Shown here: positions 7,578 to 16,072 of the stretch, one piece after another | How positions within the stretch are numbered: the stretch's first letter is position 1 | Layout of the letters: each line of letters begins with the position of its first letter | Source of the DNA: Paraburkholderia sp. BCC1885 | GTDB lineage: Bacteria; Pseudomonadota; Gammaproteobacteria; Burkholderiales; Burkholderiaceae | Length of the DNA: 64,000 nucleotides | NCBI RefSeq assembly: GCF_900996235.1 | Contig: NZ_CAAJGM010000208.1 | Coordinates: forward strand, 434,001 to 498,000 | Reading direction: 5' to 3' | Notes under the pieces: model-generated | The model's database searches: none | What the model saw: only the letters and a program-made list of their open reading frames with translations | What the model was told of the DNA's origin: nothing | Program-made: the position numbers and the translations under genes

Positions 7578-9158
7578 GTGTCGTTTTATCGAAATCTGAA
7601 AATTGCCGTCAAGCTGGCTTTGCTTGGCGCCGTGCTGCTGGCGGCCACCATGATCGTCGGTCTGGAAGGATGGCACGCGCTGTCCAAGACTCACACGCTG
7701 GAAACGGAGTCGGCGCAAACGCTCGAACAATACAGCCGTGCAGCCGACACCGCGCGGGTCGCGCAGGTCGAATTCAAGAAGCAGGTCCAGGAATGGAAAG
7801 ACCTGCTGTTGCGCAGCAGCGATGCCGCCGCGCTCGCCACTCACCAGCAGGCTTTTCTCGCGCAGAGCGACAAGACCAGCGCGGCCTTGCAGAAACTGCG
7901 CAGCCAGTTGAGCGCGCTGGGCGTCAACCTCGACGGCGTCGACAACGCGCTCGCCACGCATGCTTCGCTGCAAACGAGCTACCTCGATGCACTGAAGCAT
8001 TTCGATGTCGCGGATTCGAACAGCCCGCACGTCGTCGATGCCCTCGTCAAAGGCATCGATCGTCCGCCGACCGCCGCAATCGACGCGATCGTCGCTTCCG
8101 TCATGGAGCAGGCGCAGGCTTCGGACGAGCGCATCCAGCAGACCTCCGAGCAGGCGTATCGCCTCGCCTGCACGCTGCTGGCGGTGGTCGTGCTGGCCGC
8201 GCTGGTGCTCGGCGGCGCCGCGATCGGCATTCTCAGCCGCAGCATCACCGGACCGGTGCGGCAGGCGGTGGGCGTGGCGCAAGCCGTCGCGGCGGGCGAC
8301 CTGCGCGCCGACGTCGAAGTGACAAGCACGGACGAAACCGGCCAGTTGCTGGTGGCCTTGAACGACATGAATCATCGCCTGCGCCATATCGTCAGCGAAA
8401 TTCGCGAAGGCGCCACGACGATTTCCTCGGCTACGCAACAGATCGCGGCCGGCAATCTCGACCTGTCGGCCCGCACCGAACAGCAAGCCGCGTCGCTCGA
8501 AGAAACCGCCGCGTCGATGCAGCATTTCACCGACTCCGTGCAACTGAACGCCACCCACGCCCGCAATGCGACGGCGCTCGCGCAAACCGCCGCGCAGGCC
8601 GCGCGTGACGGCGGCACCGTGATGAACGATGCCGTGCGCACCATGGAGCAGATCAACGCGGCGTCGAAGCGCATCGTGGATATCATCGCGGTGGTCGAGG
8701 CGATTTCCGCGCAGACTAACATCCTCGCGCTCAATGCCGCTGTCGAAGCCGCGCGCGCCGGCACCCAGGGGCGCGGTTTCGCGGTGGTAGCAAGCGAAGT
8801 GCGCAGTCTCGCGCAGCGCTCGGCGGACGCGGCACGCGAAATCAAGGAACTGATCCGCGCCTCGGTCACGACGATCGAGTCCGGCACGCAACTGATTCAT
8901 CGCGCGAGCCAGACGATGGATGGCGTGGTGGAAAGCGCCGGCAGTGTCACCCGTATCGTCGAGGCGATTGCCACGGCCACCGTCGATCAGGCCACCGGCA
9001 TTGCCGAAGTGAACGACGCCGTCAACCAGATGGACCAGGTCACGCAGAGCAATGCCGCGCTGGTCGAACAGGCTGCGGCGGCCGCCGACGCCGTGCAGAG
9101 CCGCGCCTCGGGTCTGGTGCAGAGTGTGAGCTTCTTCAGGCTGGGCGCGACAGCCTGA
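7578..9158 (+). CDS. Methyl-accepting chemotaxis protein
   Basis: This is a 526-residue transmembrane chemoreceptor. A first membrane helix spans about residues 8-28, followed by a roughly 160-residue periplasmic helical ligand domain, a second helix near 194-217, a HAMP segment, and the cytoplasmic signalling hairpin with the near-invariant tip (EAISAQTNILALNAAVEAAR). There is no C-terminal NWETF-type methyltransferase tether. The GTG at 7578 is chosen because GGGAG lies six bases upstream; an in-frame ATG at 7524 would put an unlikely polar stretch before the first helix. It is a single gene, and the ligand cannot be told from sequence. Confidence 0.93.
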   Translation: MSFYRNLKIAVKLALLGAVLLAATMIVGLEGWHALSKTHTLETESAQTLEQYSRAADTARVAQVEFKKQVQEWKDLLLRSSDAAALATHQQAFLAQSDKTSAALQKLRSQLSALGVNLDGVDNALATHASLQTSYLDALKHFDVADSNSPHVVDALVKGIDRPPTAAIDAIVASVMEQAQASDERIQQTSEQAYRLACTLLAVVVLAALVLGGAAIGILSRSITGPVRQAVGVAQAVAAGDLRADVEVTSTDETGQLLVALNDMNHRLRHIVSEIREGATTISSATQQIAAGNLDLSARTEQQAASLEETAASMQHFTDSVQLNATHARNATALAQTAAQAARDGGTVMNDAVRTMEQINAASKRIVDIIAVVEAISAQTNILALNAAVEAARAGTQGRGFAVVASEVRSLAQRSADAAREIKELIRASVTTIESGTQLIHRASQTMDGVVESAGSVTRIVEAIATATVDQATGIAEVNDAVNQMDQVTQSNAALVEQAAAAADAVQSRASGLVQSVSFFRLGATA

Positions 9159-9205
9159 AAAAACCATGAGGCAGCGAAAAGCCGCCTACGACTGATTGAG
9201 CGCCG

Positions 9206-9586
9206 CTACGACTCGAAGTCGAGGCCACCGAGCAGCATGTCGATTTCGGCCTGCGTATGCGAACGGAAATCGATCTCACGCGCGTTGTGCCAGGCGTCGA
9301 GCTTGCGCGGCAGTGCCTGCAGATAACGTGAAAAGCGCGCTTCGCCGCCTTCCTCCATCAAGTCTTCGATCTCGTCGCTGTCCCAGGTGAGATACACATT
9401 GAGCGGATGCGGATAATGACGCAGCGCTTCGATGGGCGCGGCCCATATGCGCACGCGGGTGGGATGGCCATGCCCTTGCGAGGGTTGCACTTCGGCATGG
9501 ACGCCGGTATCGAACAGGCCGGCAATGGTCGCGGCAATACGCGGGGCGAATTCGTGGTCGAACCTGGCTACGGTCTCCGGATTCAT
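9206..9586 (-). CDS. DUF5594-like conserved protein
   Basis: This 126-residue soluble protein starts MNPETVARFDHEFAP. I recognise it as the DUF5594 type seen in Burkholderiales; its function is unknown. The start at 9586 has GGAGA five bases upstream, whereas the longer in-frame ATGs at 9598 and 9667 lack one. It is acidic, with an EIEDLMEEGGEARF stretch. It converges with the chemoreceptor gene and follows the alpha/beta hydrolase gene on the same strand. Confidence 0.65.
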   Translation of the reverse strand: MNPETVARFDHEFAPRIAATIAGLFDTGVHAEVQPSQGHGHPTRVRIWAAPIEALRHYPHPLNVYLTWDSDEIEDLMEEGGEARFSRYLQALPRKLDAWHNAREIDFRSHTQAEIDMLLGGLDFES

Positions 9587-9675
9587 GCGGGTCTCCATCG
9601 CGATCTGCGAATCATCGTAGCACGAGCTTTTCGCTTGATGCGGCGGCAGCGGTTTTTTATCATCCACGGCAGCTG

Positions 9676-9698
9676 AGAGGGCGTTGGCCGCGCCCTCT
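9676..9698. other. Hairpin between hydrolase and DUF5594 genes
   Basis: AGAGGGCG and CGCCCTCT form an eight-base stem with a seven-base loop just after the hydrolase stop codon. There is no T-run, so it is at best a transcript-end stabiliser or a weak terminator. Confidence 0.4.
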
Positions 9699-9711
9699 TG
9701 ACCACCACACG

Positions 9712-10953
9712 CTATTCGGCCAGATGCTGCCCCTCAGCATAGACCTTGCATCCCGACCACTTCTCATTGCAGCGTTCCAACGCATGCTGCGCCGCGTCCT
9801 GCGGCGAACGTTCGATGAGAGTAAGCGTGCAGTGGCCGCCTTCGGCCGTCACGAAGGCCTTGCCTTCATTGCGCGAGGCACCGTATGCATCGAACAGATT
9901 CTGGCAGCCCTGATTCAGGCCGGCCGGCGTGGTCAAAGCCGCGGGCGGCGGCAAATTAATCACCACCGCCGTCGGCAGATTCAGGCTCTTCAGGAACGGC
10001 TCGACCGTCGGCCACCAGGCCTGCTCGGGCGCATCGTAGAGCAGTTCGTGGCCGTCGTCGCGAAACGGCGGCAGCACCGCGAGTTGCGCCGGAGCGCCGT
10101 GCGAGGTGTAAGCGCTCAACATCTGATGCGCCAGAGCCGGGCTGAAGTAGTGGTCGTTCTCCGACCACACCCATTGGCTCGGCACCTTCGCGCTCACGCC
10201 ATATTGCGCGACGGCGGCAATCAGTTCATCCGCTTCGCACACGTAGTCGGGACGGCTCGAACCGCGGCCGCCGGCAAAGTCCAGCACGCCCACCACGCCT
10301 TGTGGATTACGCGCCGCCGCTGCGAGCGTCGCAAAGCCGCCGGTCGATTTGCCGAGCAGGATCACGTGCTGGGCGTCCACCCAGGGTTGTGCGCGCAACG
10401 ATTCCAGCGCGCCGAGCAGATCGTCGGCGGAGGCTTTGCCGGCGCCAGGATAATCCTCGTTGCGGCACGAGCCGAGGCCTTCCGCATACGGACCCTCCGA
10501 GCGACCGAAGCCGCGCCGCAGCACGATCACCGAGGCATAGCCCCGCTGCGCGAAGGCCACCGCTGCGGTGAGCAGCAACTCCGGCGCACGATCCGCCACG
10601 CCGTTGCCGTGACCGCGCGGCGTACCGGGCGTCATCAGCACGAGCGGCCAGCGGCCCGGACGGTCGGGCCGGATCACCAATGCTTCGAGTGTCGGCCTGG
10701 CGCCGTCCGGCAGGCTGATCTGCAAGCCGATCCGCTCTCGCACGAGGCCGGGCAGCAGGGTTGCGTCGGCGGCTGAGGTGACGCCGGGCGCGGCTTGCGC
10801 TGCGGCCATCGGTTGCGTCTGTGCTTGTGCATGGAGCGGCGCAAGCAGCGTCGGGAGCAACAGCAGCATGGAGATGCGCAGACGTTGCGCGGTCCCCCGG
10901 GAAAACCTGGCGCGACGCGGCAAAGGGATGTCGTGGGCAGTCTGGTCTTGCAT
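9712..10953 (-). CDS. Secreted alpha/beta hydrolase
   Basis: This is a 413-residue protein with a long basic N-region, a hydrophobic segment near residues 28-42 and an AQAQ-type cleavage site, so it is probably periplasmic. The hydrolase fold shows MTPGTPRGHG as oxyanion region, the nucleophile elbow GKSTGG with S203, and a probable catalytic His in DDGHE. It resembles dienelactone-hydrolase-like family proteins. The C-terminal 70 residues carry several cysteines (for example NEKWSGC) that could form disulfides. The substrate is unknown. The true start may be the ATG at residue 29 (SMLLLLP), which would give a shorter signal peptide. Confidence 0.8.
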   Translation of the reverse strand: MQDQTAHDIPLPRRARFSRGTAQRLRISMLLLLPTLLAPLHAQAQTQPMAAAQAAPGVTSAADATLLPGLVRERIGLQISLPDGARPTLEALVIRPDRPGRWPLVLMTPGTPRGHGNGVADRAPELLLTAAVAFAQRGYASVIVLRRGFGRSEGPYAEGLGSCRNEDYPGAGKASADDLLGALESLRAQPWVDAQHVILLGKSTGGFATLAAAARNPQGVVGVLDFAGGRGSSRPDYVCEADELIAAVAQYGVSAKVPSQWVWSENDHYFSPALAHQMLSAYTSHGAPAQLAVLPPFRDDGHELLYDAPEQAWWPTVEPFLKSLNLPTAVVINLPPPAALTTPAGLNQGCQNLFDAYGASRNEGKAFVTAEGGHCTLTLIERSPQDAAQHALERCNEKWSGCKVYAEGQHLAE

Positions 10954-11064
10954 CGTTGTATTGCCTCTGCGGGTTGCGGGTCACGAGCCGATGCCGGACA
11001 TCGTCCGCGCGGTCTGGCCGCCAGTTTAGCCGCATGGCACGTCCAAACGGTCCTATCACGTCGA

Positions 11065-12234
11065 TCAGAACCGGTGACGAATCCCGAGCACCGCCACGTC
11101 CTGCGAATTGCTGCCCGAATTCACGCCGAAGTCGCCGATCGACGCTTGCGCGCCAACCGCCGCGCCGCTCGCGTTCAAGGTCGTGCCGCTCGCCTTCTGA
11201 TAGCCGAACAGCGCATACAGATCCGTGCGCTTGGACAACAGATAGTCGGCCCCAAGGTTGACCTGGTTATAGTGCGCCGAAGCCGGTCCGGTCAGGGACG
11301 TGTAGTTGTAGCCGACACCCGCACGCACGGCCGGCGTGAACTGATAGTTGAAGAACACCGAGCCGTTGTTGAACTTCGCTGTCTCGTGGAAAGCGGAGAA
11401 CGCGTCGCTGCCATACTGTGTGTTCGAGTAGGCGAGACCGATGGTCGCCGCGCCGATCGCATACTGCGCGCCCACCTTGGCGACCTGGATGGAATTGGCG
11501 CTGGCGAAGCCCGAATTGATCACCGTATTGAACAAGGAGTCCGAACTGCTGGTCCACGTGCGCAAGCCGTTCGTCAGCGTGTTGCCGCCGTTGGCGAAGA
11601 AGTAGCCGGCGCCGAGCGAGAACGGCCCATTCGCGTAAGCGGCGCCCAGGCTCCAGGTGCATCCGCTGCCGCTCGAACCGGCCACACCGCCGAGACCATA
11701 CAGCGCTTCGAACTGGAAGCCCGCGAAAATCGGGCTCACGTATTTGACCGAGTTGTTGACGCGCAAGCTGTTGTCGTAGTTGTCGAGATCGCCAGGCGTG
11801 CCGAACACGCCGCCGAAGTAGTTGTCCTCAGTCAGGCCCTGTACCAGGTCGACGATCGGATCGTACTGGCGCCCGAGCGTCACCGTGCCCCACGCGTCGC
11901 CGGCCAGGCCGACCACCGCCTTGCGGCCGAATTCGCGGCTGCCCTGGCCGAGCGCGCCGGTGCCGACGTTAAAGCCGTTTTCCAGTTGAAACACCGCCGC
12001 GAGGCCGCCGCCCAGGTCTTCCGTACCCTTGAGGCCCCAGCGGCTGCCGGAGATGTTGCCGCTCGCGAACTTGATCAGCGTGGACTGGTTCTGGCCGCTG
12101 CCGCTCTGGGCGTTGTGCACGTAAGCTACGCCCGTGTCGATGATGCCGTACAGCGTTACGCTGCTTTGCGCAAAAGCGCCGCTGGACAGAAGCACGCCGG
12201 CCGGAATAGCCAGCAGGGAAAGGCGCTTTTTCAT
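11065..12234 (-). CDS. Outer-membrane porin, Gram-negative type
   Basis: This 389-residue porin has a clear signal peptide (MKKRLSLLAIPAGVLLSSGAFAQ) followed by SSVTLYGIIDTG, the standard start of Burkholderiales trimeric porins. Alternating amphipathic strands run throughout, and it ends GIRHRF with the C-terminal phenylalanine used for outer-membrane insertion. GGAAAA precedes the ATG. It is a stand-alone gene. Such porins admit small hydrophilic solutes; no substrate preference can be read. Confidence 0.95.
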   Translation of the reverse strand: MKKRLSLLAIPAGVLLSSGAFAQSSVTLYGIIDTGVAYVHNAQSGSGQNQSTLIKFASGNISGSRWGLKGTEDLGGGLAAVFQLENGFNVGTGALGQGSREFGRKAVVGLAGDAWGTVTLGRQYDPIVDLVQGLTEDNYFGGVFGTPGDLDNYDNSLRVNNSVKYVSPIFAGFQFEALYGLGGVAGSSGSGCTWSLGAAYANGPFSLGAGYFFANGGNTLTNGLRTWTSSSDSLFNTVINSGFASANSIQVAKVGAQYAIGAATIGLAYSNTQYGSDAFSAFHETAKFNNGSVFFNYQFTPAVRAGVGYNYTSLTGPASAHYNQVNLGADYLLSKRTDLYALFGYQKASGTTLNASGAAVGAQASIGDFGVNSGSNSQDVAVLGIRHRF

Positions 12235-12604
12235 TGTTTGTTTTCCGTAATCGTAGTTTTGTTTTGACGACCGGGGAGAACGATAAAAGAAGCACCCAAT
12301 GGCGAGAACAAACCATTTCTTCGATCGATATGAACTCGGCGTTTCGCTGGAATTGCGTTTAAATGCAAACGTCGCACGAGAGGGACAGACTCATTTATCA
12401 TGCAGGCTTGATGCAAGCTGCACGCGCGCGCCGCTGCCGATGGGCGCGCCGATCAAGCCGGGCGTAACCGACCGGCGCCTCTTTTCTTCAGCCGAGCCGA
12501 TGCACATCATGCCGAAACCTGCCGCCCCGCACGCCGGCATCCGCCGTCCCCGTGAAAGCGCCAGGGCAGCGCGGCGGCGGGCCCGCGTCGTCGCGTAGCG
12601 CGCC
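12235..12604. other. Divergent intergenic region, porin / efflux operon
   Basis: These 370 bases hold the porin leader on the minus strand and the upstream region of the efflux operon on the plus strand. The porin-proximal half is AT-richer, as expected of a strong promoter, but I could not fix a -35/-10 pair. No gene is supported. Confidence 0.5.
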
Positions 12605-14746
12605 ATGGTCTACCCTTCACTGCGCGACTGGCTCTTCTCGGTCAAGACCTTTGCGGCGGCCATGCTCGCCCTCTACCTCGGCCTCGCGTTCCAGCTGCCG
12701 CGCCCGTACTGGGCCATGGCGACGGTCTACATCGTGTCGAATCCGTTCGTCGGCGCGACCCGTTCGAAGGCGCTATACCGGGCGCTCGGCACGGCGCTCG
12801 GTGCGTCGGCGGCGATCTTTCTGGTGCCGCCGTTCGTCGAGTCGCCGTACCTGTTCAGCGTGGTGGTGGCGCTGTGGACCGGCACCCTGCTCTATCTGGC
12901 CATCTCCGATCGCACCGCGCGCAGCTACGTGTTTTTGCTAGCCGGCTATACGATGCCGCTGATCGCGTTGCCGGCCGTGTTCAATCCGGCCAGCGTGTTC
13001 GATCTCGGCATCACCCGCACCGAGGAGATTCTGCTCGGCATCGTCTGCGCCAGCGTGGTGGGCGGCGTGGTGTTTCCGAATCGCCTCGCCCCGGCCATCA
13101 TCGAACGCACCGACGGCTGGTTCCGCGACGCTGTGTTCTACGCCAGCGAAACACTCTCCGGCCGCATCGCCGGCGCGGCGATTTCGGCCAGCCGCCAGCG
13201 GCTCGCCGCTACCGCCAATGGGCTCGAACTGCTGCTAAGCCAGCTCGCCTACGACAACACGCGCCCCGACATCCTCACCAACGCCCATGCCCTGCGCGGC
13301 CGCATGGAGTTGCTGCTGCCCATCATGTCGTCGCTGGCCGATCCGCTGGTGGCCCTGCTCGGCGGCCAGCGCGAACGCCCCGCCGGACTCGAGCCGCTGC
13401 TCGCCGAGGTCGTCAAATGGTTCAACACGCCCCTGCGCCCGGCGAGCGAAGGCACCCCGCCCGACCTCGAAGCCGACCGCCTGCGCGCGCGCATCGCGGC
13501 ATTGGAGCCGACGCCCGCCGCGCTCGCCGGGTGGGACGGCGCGCTGCTCTCGAATGCCCTGTGGCGCCTGAAGCAACTGGTGGATCTGTGGCAGGACTGC
13601 CGTGCGCTGCGCAGCATCATCACGGGCGCGGACGGCGTCTGGGAGCCGCGCTTTCGTCACTGGCGGGTCGGCGGCACGGAGCGCTATTTCGACCGCGGCA
13701 TCATGCTGTTTTCGACCGGCTCGGCGGTCGGCGCCATCGTGCTCGCCTGCGCGCTGTGGATCAGTTCGGGCTGGAACGACGGCGCCGGCGCGGTGACGCT
13801 TGCCGCAATCGCCTGCTGCTTCTTCGCGGCGCTCGACGAACCCGCGCCGCAAGTGTTCAAGTTCTTCACCTCGACCGCCGCCAGCGTCGCGCTGGCGGGA
13901 CTGTATCTGTTCGTCGTGCTGCCCAACGTGCACGATTTCCCGATGCTGGTGATCCTGTTCGCGGGACCGTTCATTCTCGTAGGCACGCTGATTCCACGGC
14001 CGCAGTTCAATCTTGCCACCATGCTGGTCGCGGTCAACACGGCGACGTTCATCAGCATTCAGGACGCCTACGACGCCGATTTTTTTGTTTTCCTGAACAG
14101 TAACCTCGCGGGTCTCGCGGGCCTGCTGTACGCCTACCTGTGGACCCGGGCGACCCGGCCGTTCGGCGCCGAGCTGGCCGCGGCGCGCCTGCTGCGGGCG
14201 AGCTGGGCAGACGTCGTGCTGAGCGCCTCGAAGAACCCGATCGAGGACCAGCGCAATCTCGCCGCGCGTATGCTCGACCGTCTGATGCAACTGATCCCGC
14301 GCCTCGCCGCCACCGACGACAGCTTCCATCCGTCCATCGAAAGTTTCCGCGACCTGCGCATCGCCTTCAACGCCATCGATCTGCGCCGCCTGCGCCCGAA
14401 GCTCAGCGGCGACGCGACCGCTGCAATCGACGGCGTGCTCGACGGCATCCGCGCACACTTCGAAAGCTGTCTCGCGCGCCGCGGACGCCAGCCGGTGCCT
14501 GACAACCTGATGTCCATCATCGACACGGCGCTTGCGCGCGTCACGGCACTGGGGCTGGGGCTGCCTGACGGGGCAAATGCGGCCGCCGCGGCTGCCTCCA
14601 CCGGCCCAACTAACCGCCCGGCGCTCCCCGCGCGGCAATTGCGCGACGCGCTGCATGCGCTGGTAGGCTTGCGCCTGTCGCTGTTTCCGGCCACGATTGC
14701 TGCGGCGGCGCCGCCCGCTGCACCTCAACAGGAATCTGCTTCATGA
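12605..14746 (+). CDS. FUSC-family efflux permease (AaeB-like)
   Basis: This 713-residue inner-membrane protein has the duplicated layout of the aromatic-acid exporter family: membrane helices in residues 10-160, a long soluble helical region (about 165-370), then a second membrane block near 375-520 and a cytoplasmic tail. It is the likely permease of a p-hydroxybenzoate-type efflux pump, supported by the DUF1656, HlyD and NodT genes that follow without gaps. The last 60 residues are Ala/Pro-rich. The ATG at 12605 has no strong ribosome-binding site but gives the expected first helix. Confidence 0.9.
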   Translation: MVYPSLRDWLFSVKTFAAAMLALYLGLAFQLPRPYWAMATVYIVSNPFVGATRSKALYRALGTALGASAAIFLVPPFVESPYLFSVVVALWTGTLLYLAISDRTARSYVFLLAGYTMPLIALPAVFNPASVFDLGITRTEEILLGIVCASVVGGVVFPNRLAPAIIERTDGWFRDAVFYASETLSGRIAGAAISASRQRLAATANGLELLLSQLAYDNTRPDILTNAHALRGRMELLLPIMSSLADPLVALLGGQRERPAGLEPLLAEVVKWFNTPLRPASEGTPPDLEADRLRARIAALEPTPAALAGWDGALLSNALWRLKQLVDLWQDCRALRSIITGADGVWEPRFRHWRVGGTERYFDRGIMLFSTGSAVGAIVLACALWISSGWNDGAGAVTLAAIACCFFAALDEPAPQVFKFFTSTAASVALAGLYLFVVLPNVHDFPMLVILFAGPFILVGTLIPRPQFNLATMLVAVNTATFISIQDAYDADFFVFLNSNLAGLAGLLYAYLWTRATRPFGAELAAARLLRASWADVVLSASKNPIEDQRNLAARMLDRLMQLIPRLAATDDSFHPSIESFRDLRIAFNAIDLRRLRPKLSGDATAAIDGVLDGIRAHFESCLARRGRQPVPDNLMSIIDTALARVTALGLGLPDGANAAAAAASTGPTNRPALPARQLRDALHALVGLRLSLFPATIAAAAPPAAPQQESAS

Positions 14747-14780
14747 TCGGCTCATTGACTTCACCGCACGGTTGCAGGCC

Positions 14781-14990
14781 ATGATCGGCGAAATCGATAT
14801 CTTCGGCGTGTTCGTGCCGTCCGTGCTCGTGCTGATGCTGGTCGCCTATCTGATCAACCTCGTCATCCGCACGGCGCTGACACGCACCGGCTTTTACCGC
14901 TTCGTCTGGCACCGCTCCATTTTCGATCTCAGCATCTACGTGCTGGTGCTGGGTCTTGTCGTCATCGTTTCGCACCGGCTCATAACGTGA
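14781..14990 (+). CDS. DUF1656 small membrane protein (AaeX-like)
   Basis: This is a 69-residue protein with two hydrophobic segments (FVPSVLVLMLVAYLINLVI and the C-terminal LSIYVLVLGLVVIVS), the same size and layout as AaeX. The start at 14781 is chosen on family length; an earlier in-frame ATG at 14697 would overlap the permease gene. Its stop overlaps the next start as GTGA, so the two are translationally coupled. AaeX-type proteins accompany the pump, but their role is not defined. Confidence 0.85.
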   Translation: MIGEIDIFGVFVPSVLVLMLVAYLINLVIRTALTRTGFYRFVWHRSIFDLSIYVLVLGLVVIVSHRLIT

Positions 14991-16072
14991 AAAAAACCTG
15001 GTTCTCCATTGGTCAGATCGTGCTGACCCTGATCGTCGTCGTGATCGCGGGCATCGTGCTATGGAAGATGGTCAATTACTACATGTTCACTCCGTGGACC
15101 CGCGACGGCCGCATCCGCGCCGACATCATCCAGGTCGCGCCAGACGTGTCCGGCCTCATCACCGAAGTCGATGTGGTCGACAACCAGCAGGTGAAGCAAG
15201 GCCAGACGCTGTTCCTGATCGACCAGGCCCGCTACGCGCTCGCGCTGCGGCAAGCCGAGGCAACCGTGCAGCAACGGCGCGCCACGCTCGATCAGGCGCG
15301 CCGCGAAGACGTGCGCAATCATCAACTGGGCGATCTGGTGGCGCGCGAAGTGTCGGAAGAAAGCCGCTCGCGTGTCGAAACCGACGAGGCGGCGCTGGCG
15401 GATTCGCTGGTGGCCGTGGATACCGCGCGTCTCAATCTGCAACGCACCCGCATCGTCAGTCCGGTCGACGGTTACCTGAACGACCGCGCGCCGCGTACCG
15501 GCGAATACGCCGCGTCGGGCCGCGCGGTGGTCTCGGTGGTGGACATGCATTCGTTCCGCGTGGACGGCTACTTCGAGGAGACCAAGCTGAGCGGCATCGA
15601 TATCGGCCAGGCCGTGGACATCAAGATCATGGGCGAGCCGGCGGCGCTGCGCGGGCACGTGGCGAGCATCGTCTCCGCCATCGAGGACCGCGACCGCGCC
15701 GAGGGCAGCAATCTGCTGCCGAACGTGAATCCGGCTTTTAGCTGGGTGCGCCTCGCGCAACGCATTCCGGTACGCGTCGCGCTGGACGACATACCGAAGG
15801 ACTTCCGCATGATCGCGGGACGCACGGCCACGGTGTCGGTGCGCGGGCTGGCGCCTTCGCTCGGCACGCATGCCACGGGGGATCGTGCGGCCCCGGGTGG
15901 GGCGGCTGCCTCGGCGACAGCACCTGCCTCAGTTGCTTCGCCTGCGTCTGCTGGACAGAGCCGCCCGGCGGCTGCGGATCAGGCAGCGTCGGTTCAGGCG
16001 GCCGCCGTGCAAACCGCGCCGCGCGCCGCCGCGCCAGCCGCAATGCAACCTGCCGCGAGCGCCGCAAAATGA
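14987..16072 (+). CDS. HlyD-family periplasmic adaptor (AaeA-like)
   Basis: This 361-residue membrane-fusion protein has one N-terminal anchor helix (residues 8-28), a biotinyl-lipoyl half-motif around 53-78 (VSGLITEVDVVDNQQVKQG), a short alpha hairpin, the second lipoyl half (RIVSPVDGYL) and a beta-barrel domain. It links the FUSC permease to the outer-membrane channel. It starts with GTG overlapping the previous stop. The final 65 residues are an unusual low-complexity Ala/Pro/Ser tail not needed for the fold. Confidence 0.92.
   Translation: MKKTWFSIGQIVLTLIVVVIAGIVLWKMVNYYMFTPWTRDGRIRADIIQVAPDVSGLITEVDVVDNQQVKQGQTLFLIDQARYALALRQAEATVQQRRATLDQARREDVRNHQLGDLVAREVSEESRSRVETDEAALADSLVAVDTARLNLQRTRIVSPVDGYLNDRAPRTGEYAASGRAVVSVVDMHSFRVDGYFEETKLSGIDIGQAVDIKIMGEPAALRGHVASIVSAIEDRDRAEGSNLLPNVNPAFSWVRLAQRIPVRVALDDIPKDFRMIAGRTATVSVRGLAPSLGTHATGDRAAPGGAAASATAPASVASPASAGQSRPAAADQAASVQAAAVQTAPRAAAPAAMQPAASAAK

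Noticed and set aside
7527..9167. 546-codon minus-strand frame opposite the chemoreceptor
   Set aside because: The plus strand encodes a complete chemoreceptor; the antisense frame is compositionally a shadow.
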